Assembly (NCBI GenBank): GCA_964058845.1 | Contig: CAXKVR010000359.1 | Coordinates: 62,001 to 126,000 of the forward strand | Origin: Carex sylvatica | Lineage: Eukaryota > Streptophyta > Magnoliopsida > Poales > Cyperaceae | Length of the DNA stretch: 64,000 nt | Direction of reading: 5' to 3' | Part shown: piece by piece, positions 48,654 through 60,703 of the stretch | How the letters are laid out: every line of letters starts with the position of its first letter | Position numbering within the stretch: position 1 is the stretch's first letter | Notes under the pieces: generated by a model | Databases searched by the model: none | What the model was told of the DNA's origin: nothing | The model's input: only the letters and a program-made list of their open reading frames with translations | Program-made: the position numbers and the translations under genes

Positions 48654-51360
48654 TCATGCAACGCATGTTGCAGCATCTATGGAAGACGGCAAAACCCAAT
48701 TGTGCTCCACTGCATACTCCATATACTCTCCATACTTCTCAACAGCATTAGGCACATCTAAACTCAAGTCCTCAAGGGACTCCCTAACCCTAGAAAACCC
48801 ATTGCTCATCTGGTTAATAGTAATTAACCCCTCGTCAAAACACTCTTCTAACAAATCCAGCATCAAGCCATCAACTTTCTTCTCCATTGCCATTACTAGA
48901 GCCTTCTTTACCACCTCATGGTTAAAAAACGGCCTGGCTATATCACGAATACACCGACACGCTTCTCCCAAATCGCCTCCAGCAGCATACTCTTCTAGAA
49001 GCTTCGATACTTTGTCTTTAGCATCTTCCACTTGCCAACCAGTACCCCCACCCCAGCACCTCAGAATACGTTCACCAGCATGGCGAGCTGATAGCAGCAT
49101 ACGTGCCATATGCACCGTTTCAGAACCAATACTATTAGGTTGAAGTTTTTTGCTTATTTCGTGTAGGTTTAGAGGAACCAGTACCTCATCAATGACAGCC
49201 CTCGCCAGAAAAAGAGCTAGTTGTTTGGGAGCATCTAATATGTCAAGTGAGGTGTCTTCAACCGACCTCAGCAGCATTACAAATCCCTTCACTATATCCT
49301 CAGAGGAGAACAACTCCATGCTTAAAGAGGAGAGAAGCACTGATGCCATCTCCTTCTCTCTGTCCTTCCTATCCATAGCTGTTGTTATGAGCCTCTTGAG
49401 AAAAATGGGTTTGTACAATGGGGCCCGCAATTCTTCGAGGCTTCTAATCAGCTCTGGCACATCGTCAGAGAGGAAGTACTCTTTTATTATCTTCACGCAC
49501 TCTTCCTTGTACCTTTTCAAAGTGATCTTCTCTTCTTTAAAACTCCCATCTGAACCATTAGAATTAGGGTTAACATTTTCGATCCAGCCAGCAGCACGTG
49601 CTTTTTGTAAAAGATGTTCAAAAGTGCTTTTAGCTGAAGGGACATCCAGAGTTAAATCCTCCAGATTTTCACTAAGACGAGAAAATCCCTTTGCCATTTG
49701 ACTAGTACTAATCAAACAATCTTGCACTGATTTCTCAAGAAGTTTTAAGATTAGTGTCTCTGTTTGCGGTTTCTCCACTGCTAGTGTTACGGCTTGCTTC
49801 ACCACTTCATGGTGATAAAAAGGTAGCCCTAATTCCCTCACACATCTGCAAGCTTCTGCCACATCTCCACCTTCAGTTAGTTCACTCAATAAATCTGAAA
49901 TCTTCTTCTTGACCTCCTCTACTCCAGTTTGGGTTGAGCCACCCCACTTACCGGCAATTACTTCTGCATGATGTGGCACCAAGAGGTAACTCTTTTCTGC
50001 CACTTGCAAAGCCTCAAAGCCTTTTGAGTTGCCACAGAGAGAGTCTCTAGCCCGAGCAAGATAAACAGGAGGGAGAATTTCATCGACCACTGCACGTGCA
50101 ATAAAAATTGCCAGCAAATCAACAGCATTAGGTATATCCACCGACAGGTCCTCCGCGGATTCTAAAAGGTTCATGAACCCTAACTTAATGTGAGAGGGGG
50201 TTAGTGTGTCGTTGTAGAGGAAGGAGAGAAGAACTGAGGCCATCTCTTTCTCCTTGTCATGCCGATCCATTGACATGGAAACCACCTTTTTGACAAAGTA
50301 ATGGTGGTGCTCTTCTACTCCAAGGTCGACCAGCTCAGAGGCAGCCAACTGAACATCACCAGTCGAGAAATACTCGGAGATGATTGTTGCCATGTTTCTC
50401 TTGTAATCATCGCAGGATGGAGAAGAGTAGATAGCACTTTCAACCTGAGAACAATATACTTGTTATAAATCAATTAAAATGAATTACTGTTTTCACTGTA
50501 TTTTTGCACGGAGAAAAAGGTTTGTACCTCAGTGGCCCCACCCATAGTTCCGTTAGTATGATTAGACACATCTGCCAAAAGAATCATACGGTAAGTCTTC
50601 AATGTTTTAACAGTTAACAGAGCATTGCATCAATTAGTTTCCACAACCAAAAACTTCGCAACACTGATGGTTTAACGAGAAATTGCCCCAACAGGCAGAA
50701 ACATATGGAAGTTTTTGACTGTTGTTAGGTTTAACATATTCTGAGTACATTGTTTACAAAATAATCAAATCCTTATCCCCAGATTTATTTCTGCCTTCAA
50801 TTCGTCCACCATTGACCGCTCTAGTAAAATTATTATTGAAGAGCTTTTTTAGTAATTAAGTATAACAACCATCACAACTACTAGGTCAGGACATTTTTAT
50901 TACTATGACATGCAATTTGCAAACAGGCCTTGTTTTATGAAAGTTATTTGGGTCACAGAATCCAGTTGCAAGCTATCTTGGATTTGTACATCATTCATAG
51001 CAGTCAATACCAACACAGTACACTTGCAAGTTTTACCCTATGTGACAGGTAATTAGTTAACCCCAGTACATATACAAAAAGCATAATAAATAGCATACAC
51101 TAATTGGTAAATCTAACATGTATGGAATACCATCAGTTTAACCCTAGAATGATGGAAAGACCACCACACAAATGCACACGCATGCACACCACAAAAGAAA
51201 CAAAACAATTCTGACCATTGCTTGTGGGGTTGTGTCTGACAGCAATGCCATTAGCAGCAGGCTTCCCTCCAGTAACAATTCTCAACTGGACATCCGACAG
51301 AATAGCTGTCGGAGACCTTGGAGGGGGAGGTAAAATCTCATCTTCTTGCTGAACCGACAT
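48654..51360 (-). CDS. Four-MA3-domain translation regulator (PDCD4-like)
   Basis: MA3 repeats bind the helicase eIF4A. Plant proteins with four MA3 domains (MRF/ECIP1 family) are linked to TOR-dependent translation control and ethylene signalling. Coding exons on the minus strand: 51360-51216, 50571-50528, 50444-48654, giving 659 codons. Four MA3 units are visible at about residues 84-192, 239-350, 378-490 and 536-648. Units 1 and 3 have MDRHDKEKEMASVLLS-like helices, and units 2 and 4 have GDxxEACRCxRE and FxHHEVVKxA. The N-terminus (MSVQQEDEILPPPPRSPTAI) keeps a proline-directed RSP site and GIAVRH. It then goes directly to an Asn/Thr/Gly-rich linker and lacks the Arg/Lys-rich HSGK and GKGTWGKLLD block usual in this family. 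Short introns flank exon 2, and the initiating exon starts two bases after a 3' splice site. Confidence 0.92.
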
Positions 51361-52400
51361 CCCTGCAATTCCAATAATCAGAAATTCATCATACAATTTA
51401 AATCTAAAAAAATATGTGTTTTAGGCCCCTCCAAATGACACTCTTTATTTATTTATTTATTTTGTTTTGAAAAAGGCCCCAACATCGGTAGGCAATTTCT
51501 CTTGTAGACAGAAGCAAAACAAGCATTAGTAGTTTCCAACATTTTTCCTAGGCTCTACCCCTAGGAGATCCCAGGTGCTATAATAACTTGATGGTTGTAA
51601 AGAAGCAAAAGTACAGACTCCTGCCCCATTTATATATATCCTACAGAGCCCTATTGGGACTAATACAGGTCCTTAGCCATAATCCAAGACCATGTAGAAA
51701 GTTTAAAGCACAGTCCCCACATTGAGCTCATATAGCCTCAAATCTCCAGATATGTTTTTCAGTCCCCTACTTCAATAATCCAAATCCTCAAATAAAGCAA
51801 ACACATGAAGGCTGAAGCTCTTGAATTATCATCCGTTTTATTCATTCATTAATTCATACAATATGCTCCAATTCTTATTACCAAAGTAAAATAACAAGTC
51901 CAAATTGAACTTCCCATACTGGTCGTATCTACCAAATGAAAACCACGTCGTGCTAATTCAATCTCCATGGTTTATTTGGAAGCAATTTAAAGAAAACCAT
52001 CCCAGGACGACCTCCGAATAAAGCCCAGAGTTCTATGCTTGTATTGACGCATACTATTACCACAAAAACTGAAAACAGGAGCAATTACAAATATCAAGAA
52101 TAGTCACAAAAAAATGAAATTTAGGCGGGCGAAACTGCAAAGGAGACGAAAAAAATCAACGAAACTAATCCATCCATTACTCAAATGATCCTATGAATCT
52201 ACAGGTCTCAATAAAAAAAAGAAAGCAATTCTAACCTCGATGAATCGGGAAGAGATTTGGGGAAAGAGAGAGAGCGCGAAATCTCGATTTCCCTCGATCT
52301 GAGAGGGAGAGAGAGACGATCGCTTTCTCTCTCTTTCCGAAGTCCCTTGCGTTGATCTCTTCTCATATAAATCGAAAGGAGGAATAGATTGTTTTGGAGA
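51361..52400 (-). promoter_or_regulatory. 5' leader exon and leader intron of the MA3 gene
   Basis: On the minus strand a GA/CT-rich stretch from about 52400 to 52236 (many CTCTCTCTTTCC units) ends TCATCGAG at a GTTAGA donor. The matching acceptor is TTGGAATTGCAG at 51363, two bases before the ATG. The 870-base intron has no coding frame. CACGTC and ACACGTCAG motifs, like G-box/ABRE elements, sit just upstream at 52440-52450. Confidence 0.55.
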
Positions 52401-54047
52401 TTGCATAGGTCGGTTTTATCAGGTCGGCTCGGCTTGTGGGACACGTCAGAATGTCATGTGTCCTGTTCCGTCAGGTTCGGGTCCGAATCTTGGCTGGACA
52501 GGGTGCTGAGATTCAACGTGATTTTAGCCACTCTTAAGGGTCGGTGTTTGAAGAACGGACGTAGGAAAATTCTACCTTGTTAGATGACCGCCACGTTGGT
52601 TTTACTCTACTGTACTCATCGGTTGAAGCACGGATGGTTTGCAAAATAAAGAAGAACAGAAAATGGAGCACGGATCGGACGGCAGGGAAGAGAGATCTAT
52701 TATGACAAATCGGACGGTTGTGGATAAATAGACGACTTTGAGAAATTATTAAGACAACACAAAAAAAAAACTATACTGTTTAGCCAACAATATGCATTTG
52801 CCTAGTATACAGTAACGGTTGCAAGACTTTCTACATGAGTTTTGAGGAAATTTTTGACTGAACGATGAAAAAACATAACCAAAATATTAAATATGTACTA
52901 TTTAACCAACAAGTATGATTAATGATTGTATGAATTTACCTTCTTTTCTTTTCTTTTTCGAAGGGAAAAGCCAAAAAGTTTCAAAGGAGAGTTTACTCTA
53001 AGTAAATGGAGATTAATGATTTCATTTATTTAAAAACAATTATAGTTATTCATGATTTTTTATATAGTTCAGAACAAAATGTTATGAGTATTGTAAAATT
53101 AACCTCCATTTGCAGTATAACAATTTTTTATGAATGATCTTCATTTGTATTTGACTTCTATAACTTGAAAATCTGACTCCGTCTCTGAGGGAGAGGCTTG
53201 AGCATGCTGAGTAAATAACAATGCTTGACATTTATTGTAATATTTAATTCCTTTTTTGACGAACTATCATATATTATTTTTGAGAAACATTTGATACTTT
53301 TACATTAGTAATGTTTTCTGTTATGAGCAAACTTGTAAACTTGAAACTATATTTCAACTCTATATCATATAAAACTAACAAAAAATTTTGTAATGCATAT
53401 TTTGTATTTTCATCGGCTTTTAATTAACATTCTGTGATCATTATGAATCATTTTGGTTTTGTTAAAATGTTGATGAAAATTAATAACAGCAAAAAAGCAT
53501 TGCAATTTGGTTGTTTTCTAATGAAACATATAGCAATTGCTACTTAAAATTTTTTTAATAATCTAAGAATGGCAACTAAAAATAAAATAAATACAAATAT
53601 CCAACAACTGATCATTTCAATAAATAAAAAAATGTTAATTTAGTACCTAATTTTTAGGCGAACAATCAGAAGAGATGAATAGCAGATGAACCTTTTTCTT
53701 CAATCTATGAGAGGTAGCAATGTTTTTCAATCAATCTATGAGATGAATAGGAATGAACCGCACCCCTTGCAATGCTGCATCACTTTGTGATGCAGCCATT
53801 AATTTAGTTTTAATCAAAATCAAATGCTTTGAAGAGATTATTTTTTTTTTCTTGCACGGTTGTGCAATTCTATGAATGATGTGAAATCAGCTTCTATTGT
53901 AGCACCACAGACTCAGACAAAAATTTCTAAAATTATGGTTGGTCTTATTGTATTTGTTTCCCTCAAAATTAGTTTGTACAAGTTGGATGCAAAATTATCT
54001 AATTTTAAACATTTAAATTGACTTTTTATGGGGACAAGTAAGATACA
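52401..54047. other. Intergenic region upstream of the MA3 gene
   Basis: 52401-52740 probably holds the MA3 promoter: it is GC-richer, with ACACGTC. The rest is AT-rich with no gene. A CTATGAGA-type segment repeats at 53703-53745. Nothing else is supported. Confidence 0.5.
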
Positions 54048-54056
54048 TTATTATGG

Positions 54057-54354
54057 CCGAATTTTTATTAGTTACCATCTTTTAAAAAGTAATGAACATA
54101 ATTCACATGAATTATGAATTTTTTTAATTTTATTAGAGATGCAGTTAATAGCTGCGCACCACTCAGAGCAGGAACGCAGCTAATAGCTGCGCACTCAATA
54201 TTGAGTGACTTAATTAGGTGCCTAGCTAATAGCTACGTTATGTTCTAAATGGTACGCAACTATTAACTGCATTACTAAAAAAAAAAAAATTAGAACCATA
54301 TTAATTATGTTTATTATCTTTAAAAAGATGGTAACAAAAACAACAAAAATTCGG
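54057..54354. mobile_element. 298-bp Mutator-type MITE with repeated AGCTAATAGCT dyads
   Basis: The ends CCGAATTTTT and AAAAATTCGG are inverted, flanked by 9-mers TTATTATGG (54048-54056) and TTCTTATGG (54355-54363) that match at 8 of 9. Both arms contain GTTACCATCTTTT. The centre (54135-54270) repeats a dyad GCAGCTAATAGCTGCGC in four variants, giving strong local secondary structure. Confidence 0.78.
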
Positions 54355-54363
54355 TTCTTATGG

Positions 54364-54789
54364 AAAGAGAAATCATTCACACGTAAGGTTACTTATCCAA
54401 TTGATGATTGCATTTATTTTAGTCCCTTTGAAGCCAATCTTTTGGATTTTGGTGATTTATGATTGTATCCCCATTTCTTCATATGGACAGTCTCAAAGTC
54501 GGCAGCAAATACCCAATTTAGTCCTCACCTAATTGTATATTTGCAACGAATGAAGTTCCCCTTGCGGTGCAAATACAAGTAAGATTTTCTATGAGGATAA
54601 GAGGAAGATTCAGACAGCAAGGGTCAACTGCCCTTTCGGTTTGATTTGGACAACCCTTTGTAAAATATGCTAACGGACATGCACAGCGTTTTCGCTCAAT
54701 TATTTTATTTCATTATCTAGGAATTAAAGTGGCAATAAATTGCATTGCCGACCGACCTGTACATATTCTCAATATAAAACTCGAGATTA
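54364..54789. other. Gene-free spacer
   Basis: Ordinary AT-rich sequence between the MITE and the solo LTR. I see no coding frame, repeat or signal. Confidence 0.5.
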
Positions 54790-55764
54790 TGTTGGATATT
54801 ATAAATATCAAACAATTATGTCTTATTTAGAAATCAAACACTTACATTCTGAGAAAGAAGAAACAATTTTCATCTTAACTTAAGACCATTCTATGCCTAA
54901 GAGATTCAAAACATAAACTTAAGTGCAGAATATAATACCTGATTCCATGTCATTTGCCATGAAATCTCCAAAGCCGATGGTGAAGCAGCAACCGTTTTCA
55001 TGAGTGCGAGACAAAACTCTTGATGCCAATATTTTTCCATGCCTTTTTGGTTGAATCTTAGATTAGATCTTCCAAAGCAACAAGATCACCCTTGAGAAAT
55101 TATTTCCATGTTTCTAATGGATTTCTCTTCTCAATTCTTTGATGGTGGAAGAAGAGAGAAGACTCTCAAAATTATGTATAAGAATAACCTCTTTCAGAAT
55201 TCTGAGTTGAGTTGGTTATCTTGTGCCTTGGAGACCCATCCTTATATAGGTTTACACATCTGACAGCGCGAGTGCGGGTGCACTGAGCCGCACTGGACTC
55301 AGTGCGTCCGCACTGAGTTGAGACGCGTCCAAATAACTGTTTTTGTTTCAGCCCTGAATTTTCTGCAATGAACTTCAGAAAATTGCCTAAGTCCTGAGTG
55401 CGTCCGCACTGGTGTCTAGTGCGTCCGCACTGGTGTCTAGTGCGTCCGTACTAGACTCGAACTTTTTCCTGAAGTTCCCAAAAAAATTATCTAAGTACTG
55501 AGTGCGTCCGCACTAGGCTCAGTACATCCGCACTCAAGGTCAAAATAGCAGTTTTCTTAATTGCAAATATCAGAATCAGTCCATCAATAATTTGATCTTT
55601 GCCTAAATTATTCTATACATTTATGGACCACATCCTATTAAATATATAGATTGGCTAATATCTCAATTCCATATTATATCACTTTAATTGTGATAATCAT
55701 ATATAACAGTACATAATTCATAATTATATTACATATATGCTCAACGTTGGATTAAGATCCAACA
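54790..55764 (-). mobile_element. Solo LTR, about 975 bp
   Basis: The ends are TGTTGGAT and ATCCAACA, perfect inverses as in LTRs, with flanking 5-mers GATTA and AATTA (4 of 5). Read on the minus strand it has an upstream half with an array of AGTGCGGACGCACT dyads (55540-55265), then a TATA box (CCTATATAAGG) near 55240 and a leader. This is a U3-R-U5 order. No internal domain is present. A relic of the same LTR end is at 5290-5443. Confidence 0.75.
55265..55540. repeat. Second array of AGTGCG-CGCACT dyads
   Basis: Seven or so copies of AGTGCGTCCGCACT and variants, some spaced by GGTGTCT. The motif is shared with 12020-12360 in another probable LTR. Confidence 0.75.
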
Positions 55765-57270
55765 AATTATTCATGCCATTTACAATTTTCTTTTTGTAAT
55801 TCATTAAATAATTTTGATTTGTATCGATTTGTGTTCAATTAATTTGGTGTATTCTCAAATGATATAACAATTCAAAATTTGAAAGGTAAGAGACCTTATA
55901 TCACTAAGATTTTTCATTTAATATTACTAGAGAGGGCCTAAAAATTGAGCGTTTAATTAATGCAAATGCAAAAAAGAAAAGTCCATCGTTTTTATTTATG
56001 GCGTTTAATTGGGTAATCTTAAGATAAATTATATTAAAACTGTGCAATATTATTTTAGAAACATAAATGGACAATAATCTCACCTCTTTAAGCTGTGCTC
56101 CAGAAAACTTAGAGGTAGACGGAATGAATGGGAAAAGAAAGGAAGGGATCGGAGGTCTGTTTACTCCATCTACATTCAGATTTGGGGTAATGAATTTGAA
56201 AAAGTTTATACAGCAAATTTCTCTTCTCTCTCCTCCGTTCTCCTCCACTTCTTCTCTGATTTTTCTCTACTGGAGTAGGAGAACGATCTCGGTCAGATTC
56301 AGTCTACTAGTCTTTTCCCTCCCTTTCCTTTCATTTCTTTTCTTTAATGAGCGATATTTTTCTTCTACTAGAGTACAACCTAAGCATAGCATCTTCTCAT
56401 AAACGTTCATTTAGAATCCTAGACTATAATATGCCATATTTTTTAAGGAAGTACTGAGTTCAAGCACATGTTTACATGCAATCCTGGTTGTATTAAACAA
56501 CTAATTTTTTTTTTTTCCAATTTGAAAAGAATGATATGTAGAAAATAGAATGGCTTTATCTCATTATCTGATTTCTTTTATGTAGAAAGGTACCATTGAT
56601 ACTGTGGAGATTAATTATTTGAAAATTCATCCCAATGTTTCTGTTTTTTTTTCAGTAAAACCTATTTTGTTTTATAAATAAAGTAGTTTCCTAACTAATA
56701 TAAGGGAGAAAGATAGAAGAGGAAATAAACGTAGAAATTAGAAAAGATAGAAGAGGAAATAATATAAGGGAGAGAAGTTAAATAAGAAATTAGAAAAGTA
56801 CCTGAATTATGATGTAAACAGAGTAACGGACAGAAGTTCCCAAACTCATCCAAAGCTAATTTATTCATGTATTAAATGTTTCACATTATTGGAAACCGGG
56901 GATGCCATTTAATAGGCTTGATAAAGAGAAATGCAGCACAAGGTTCCAATGTGGGACTAAAATAAACATCCGGAACAATGTACACTTATATAGGGACTAG
57001 AGTATATTTTAGGTACAATGTACCAAATCTGAATAAAAAATAACTCTTTTATCTTTCATGAGAGTGAGCAAAAATAGTTCTCTTTATTTCTGTATCTTAT
57101 CTTCCTACTAGAGTGATTAGATACAGTTCATGAATTCATTTTATTCAAGTGTCATGTATTTTTTTTTTTATTATACCTAAAATATTCAGACTTAAAATTA
57201 AAAAGGTAGTATTTAAATTTGTAATGTGTGTGTTCATAATTGTTCTTCAACATATTCTCTAGACTTGAAT
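55765..57270. other. Gene-free region
   Basis: No gene is supported. Frames at 55904-56402 overlap on both strands and lie in CT/GA-biased sequence without domain signals. A duplicated block with AGATAGAAGAGGAAATAA occurs twice at 56710-56765. Confidence 0.5.
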
Positions 57271-57279
57271 CACTTAGGT

Positions 57280-57500
57280 TGTGCTTCATAACTTGTTGTG
57301 TAGAGAAAGGAGAAGGAAAAGAGAAGGAAAGAGAAGGAAGGTGATGAGTGACGACGCTTCCTTCCGAACAGTAAAATCTACACTCCAATTCAAAGATGAT
57401 AGATTTTGCTAAAATCAACGTGACGTCTTCCTTCGAACGAATAATACTCGTTCCCTCTACTTCCTACTCAATTCTCTCCTTTTGAAGCATGTGAGCTTGT
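57280..57500. mobile_element. Possible GA-rich MITE
   Basis: The ends are loosely inverted: TGCTTCATAACTTG and a following GAGAAAGGAGAAGG run pair with CTCTCCTTTTGAAGCA. The central AGATTTTGCTAAAATCAACG block is close to 15110-15135, so this family has at least two copies here. Confidence 0.35.
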
Positions 57501-57616
57501 CTAGTTAGTTCTGATTTCACGAGTTCTCACCTCCGTACAGTGAATTTGTCGTTTCCCTTCCTCCACATCTCTCGTCTCGAGTACACCCTTAGACCATCCT
57601 CCCGTTGACCTTGGTT

Positions 57617-57972
57617 TAGGGGTGAAAACGGTATGGATAATATTCAATTCATATTCAAAAACTTAGATGTGGATATCTGATATCCGAATATCCGTGTGGA
57701 TAAGGATACTGGTATGATTTTACGTTTCAATTATCTGTATTTAAATAGTAGATATATACTATATATTTAATATATATTATGAAAAATTTATGTTATTCAC
57801 CATTATAATTAGATAAATATTATAATTTTTTTTAATATTTTTAATATTATTTTAATAAATATTTGATCTGATTCGAATCCCTATCCGTATCTGTCTGATA
57901 TCTGATCCGTATCCGTATCTTAAAAAATAAATATGTATATGGATATGATTTTATCACACGTTTCCATCCCTG
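57617..57972. mobile_element. 356-bp hAT MITE, first of a tandem pair
   Basis: It is flanked by perfect 8-bp repeats CCTTGGTT (57609-57616 and 57973-57980). It begins TAGGGGTGAAAACGG and ends CGTTTCCATCCCTG, with GATATCTGATATCCG-like interior units as in the other members of its family. Confidence 0.9.
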
Positions 57973-57980
57973 CCTTGGTT

Positions 57981-58677
57981 GTAGGGGTGTCAATGGCACC
58001 CTTTTATCCGTTTATCCGACCCGTACCGTATTCGATAAGACGGGTATGGGTAAGATTTTTTTTTCGTAAACTTATTGGGTACGAGTAAAGATTTGTTTTT
58101 CGTTGTCATAACGGGTAAGGATACGGGTTAAGCCTATTTCGTACCCGTTATCCGATCGGGTAATTATATAAAAAAAATTATATATATTATATATCTTAAT
58201 GAGCATTGAATTATTATTCATCTCCAACAGTCCAACTGGCAACTACTATTGATCTTGGAAAATAAAATTTATTAAATTTTCTAACTTGAACATTGACCAT
58301 TTATATAACTGTGTTAAACATAATTCACCATTAAAGCACTTAAACAATTGACCATCTTGCTTTTATTTGCATGCCTGATTTTCTTTTTATTAAAGAACAG
58401 AGATTTTTGTGCTTTGATAAAAAAAAAAGTTAGTTGGAATTAATTTTTATATTAGTAATGTGATTATATATGCGACAAATAAATGTGTTTTATTTAATAA
58501 ATAATAAAAATAATTATTATACAAGTATTAACCGTTATTTATCTGCTACTGTTTCGTTATCTGATAACTATAACAGGTAAGGATAGAATACGGATAAGAC
58601 AATTTGTAACGAATAAAAATAGAATACAGATATGAAAATGCTTCCATCTGACTCTTATTCTACCCGTTGACACCCCT
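57981..58677. mobile_element. 697-bp hAT element, second of the tandem pair
   Basis: It begins GTAGGGGTGTCAATGG and ends CCCGTTGACACCCCT. The left flank is the right CCTTGGTT of the preceding element (57973-57980), and the right flank is a third CCTTGGTT (58678-58685). The interior has GGGTACGGGTA/TACCCGTTATCC units. No transposase. Confidence 0.88.
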
Positions 58678-58685
58678 CCTTGGTT

Positions 58686-59972
58686 GAAGTAAGATCGGGT
58701 AGCCGGACGTATCCAAATTTGGATTCAAAATCCAATGAATACTTGTATATAAATTTGGACATTAGAGGATCTGGATATGGTTCAAGCACACACACTGATA
58801 AAAATAAATAGGTATATATTCAATTTATAAAAATTCGGATATTTAGTATTCTTTAGAAATTTAAATTTGTTGTAACCAAAACTACAGCGTGGAGATTTCA
58901 TATAGTCAAATTTCAGCGGTGGTTTAGAATAATAATTTGGAGAAGCGCATGAGTCTGGTGTGGCCATGCGGGTGCCTATGGGCTTGTTAAAAAAAAAAAA
59001 ATCAAATAATTTTATATTTGTTCAAAACTAATATGAGCACGAATGCTCTCCAAGATACTCCTGCATCGTATTAATTACAACATCATTACTTTGTGCTAAT
59101 GACAAGAAATTATGTAGGCTCACAATCTACCAATTTGAGCATGAGCACTAAAAATCCTGCAGGCTCACTATATACTGATCTGAGCACAGTAACCCTTGGT
59201 TATGTTTTCATTTTATTTTTCTTGTCTACTTTGTAAAGAGATTTCAGTTGTAATAGTGTAAATACTGGTACAAATATTGTATGTACTAGTACGAAATGAT
59301 ATATAACTTGTTTTGTCCTGATTAATGAAATCTCACCTACAGGTTTTCAACCAAAAAATTCAAAATGTGGTTTCTTGTGGTTTGGTTTTAAACTTTGTTG
59401 ATATATTTATTAAAATGATTCAGTTTAAATCTATGCCGAAAAGAAAATGTTTTTTTTACTAATTTAAGTTTATTTTAAATCACGAATCGATCATTGAACA
59501 TATTTAATTGCGATAGAGATTATGTTTTGTCATCTTGCTTACAATCTTTATGATGGAGTTGGCTACGGCCTACAGTGATATGCGTAGTATAGAAGACCTC
59601 TGTGCAACGGCTCAATATTTAAGTTTTTAAAATTCTAACGATTAATCTGAACTGTTCAACATGATCTTCATATAAATAAATATGTACTTGCAAATCAAAT
59701 TTTATATTATTTAGAATTTTTTTATTATTTTTTTAGATAGATAGGAAATCACTTAACCTGAAATTTTAAAAAAGAGCAAAAGAGAAGAGAGAATAGATCA
59801 AGTGATTTCCTCCCTTTTCTTTCTATCTCTCTTCAAAGAGAAAGATAGCGAAAGAGAAGAAAGAGAGAAAAAGGAGAGAGGATAGCAAAGAGTTTGGATA
59901 ACAACATATTTTATTCCAGTAGGAGACTAAGAGGCTCTAGCACACATTATAGCGCTAAAAAACCATGCGATA
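58686..59972. other. Gene-free region with a relic of the ARP3 3'-UTR sequence
   Basis: 59205-59350 resembles the ARP3 3' UTR at 21340-21460. Shared pieces include CTTGTCTACTTTGTAAAGA, TTCAGTTGTAAT, ACTGGTACAAA and GTCCTGATTAATGAAAT against GTCTGATTAATAAAAAT. 59600-59750 resembles 4450-4570. The stretch 59770-59890 is GA/CT low-complexity. No gene is supported. Confidence 0.5.
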
Positions 59973-60703
59973 ATAGGATTGGCAAAAAAGCTCGTGGCTC
60001 GTGATTTGCTTGGTATTTGTTCGTGACTCGATCGATAACAACTTGTTCGTTAGTGGATCGAGTTAAAATTAGCTCGCTTGCTACATACTTGAGCCAAAAT
60101 TAACGAGTTTGAGTTTGACCTAGCTCGTCACGAGCCAGCTCGATTGTTAACGAGCTATTTAATATACATAGTTTAATAGTTTAATCGGATTCATTAACTT
60201 TAGATTGTGGATATTATGGTTGATAGATGTTATAGCTAGTGCTATGACAATTGCACTTTGGACTGTGTTTAAGTTGATTAGTAATTTTGTATGAAATATG
60301 TGTGAATTAATTATAAGCAATTGAGTTAATTTGTATGAATTTGTTTGATTTGCTATGCATGAATTTATTCTGTGAATATATTTGTATGAATTTAAGATTT
60401 TGATATATTTGTATGTATGAATTTAGCTGTAAACTTAATTTATAGTAGTTGATTTGCTTAATTACAATTGAATTAAGAGTATTTCTCAGTAATTAGTCAT
60501 ATAAATATTATTTTATTTTAGCCATAATTGATAAAATGTGTTATGAAAATTTAAGATATAGCATGAAAGAAAATATACAAATTTATAAATCTGCCAAACT
60601 AGTAACGAGCTAGCTCGGACAAGCCACGAGTCGGTCTTGAGCAATAGTTTTAGCTCGGGATCTAAAATCCAAACTCGCTCGCTCAGCTTGAATCTGAACC
60701 CCT
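59973..60703. mobile_element. Old hAT-like element with AGCTCG units
   Basis: The left end TAGGATTGGCAAAAAAGCTC and the right end GAATCTGAACCCCT are weak inverses of the AGGGGTG type. Near both ends are CTCGTGGCTCG, AACGAGCT and GAGCTAGCTCG units like those of the hAT at 10611-12944. The target duplication is not preserved. It is non-coding. Confidence 0.5.

Noticed and set aside
48679..49701. Long plus-strand open frames of 154 and 183 codons
   Set aside because: They lie antisense to the intact MA3 coding exon and show no domain; they are shadows of that gene.
55904..56402. Frames of about 110 codons on both strands
   Set aside because: They overlap each other in opposite orientation, lie in GA/CT-biased DNA and lack domains or splice context.
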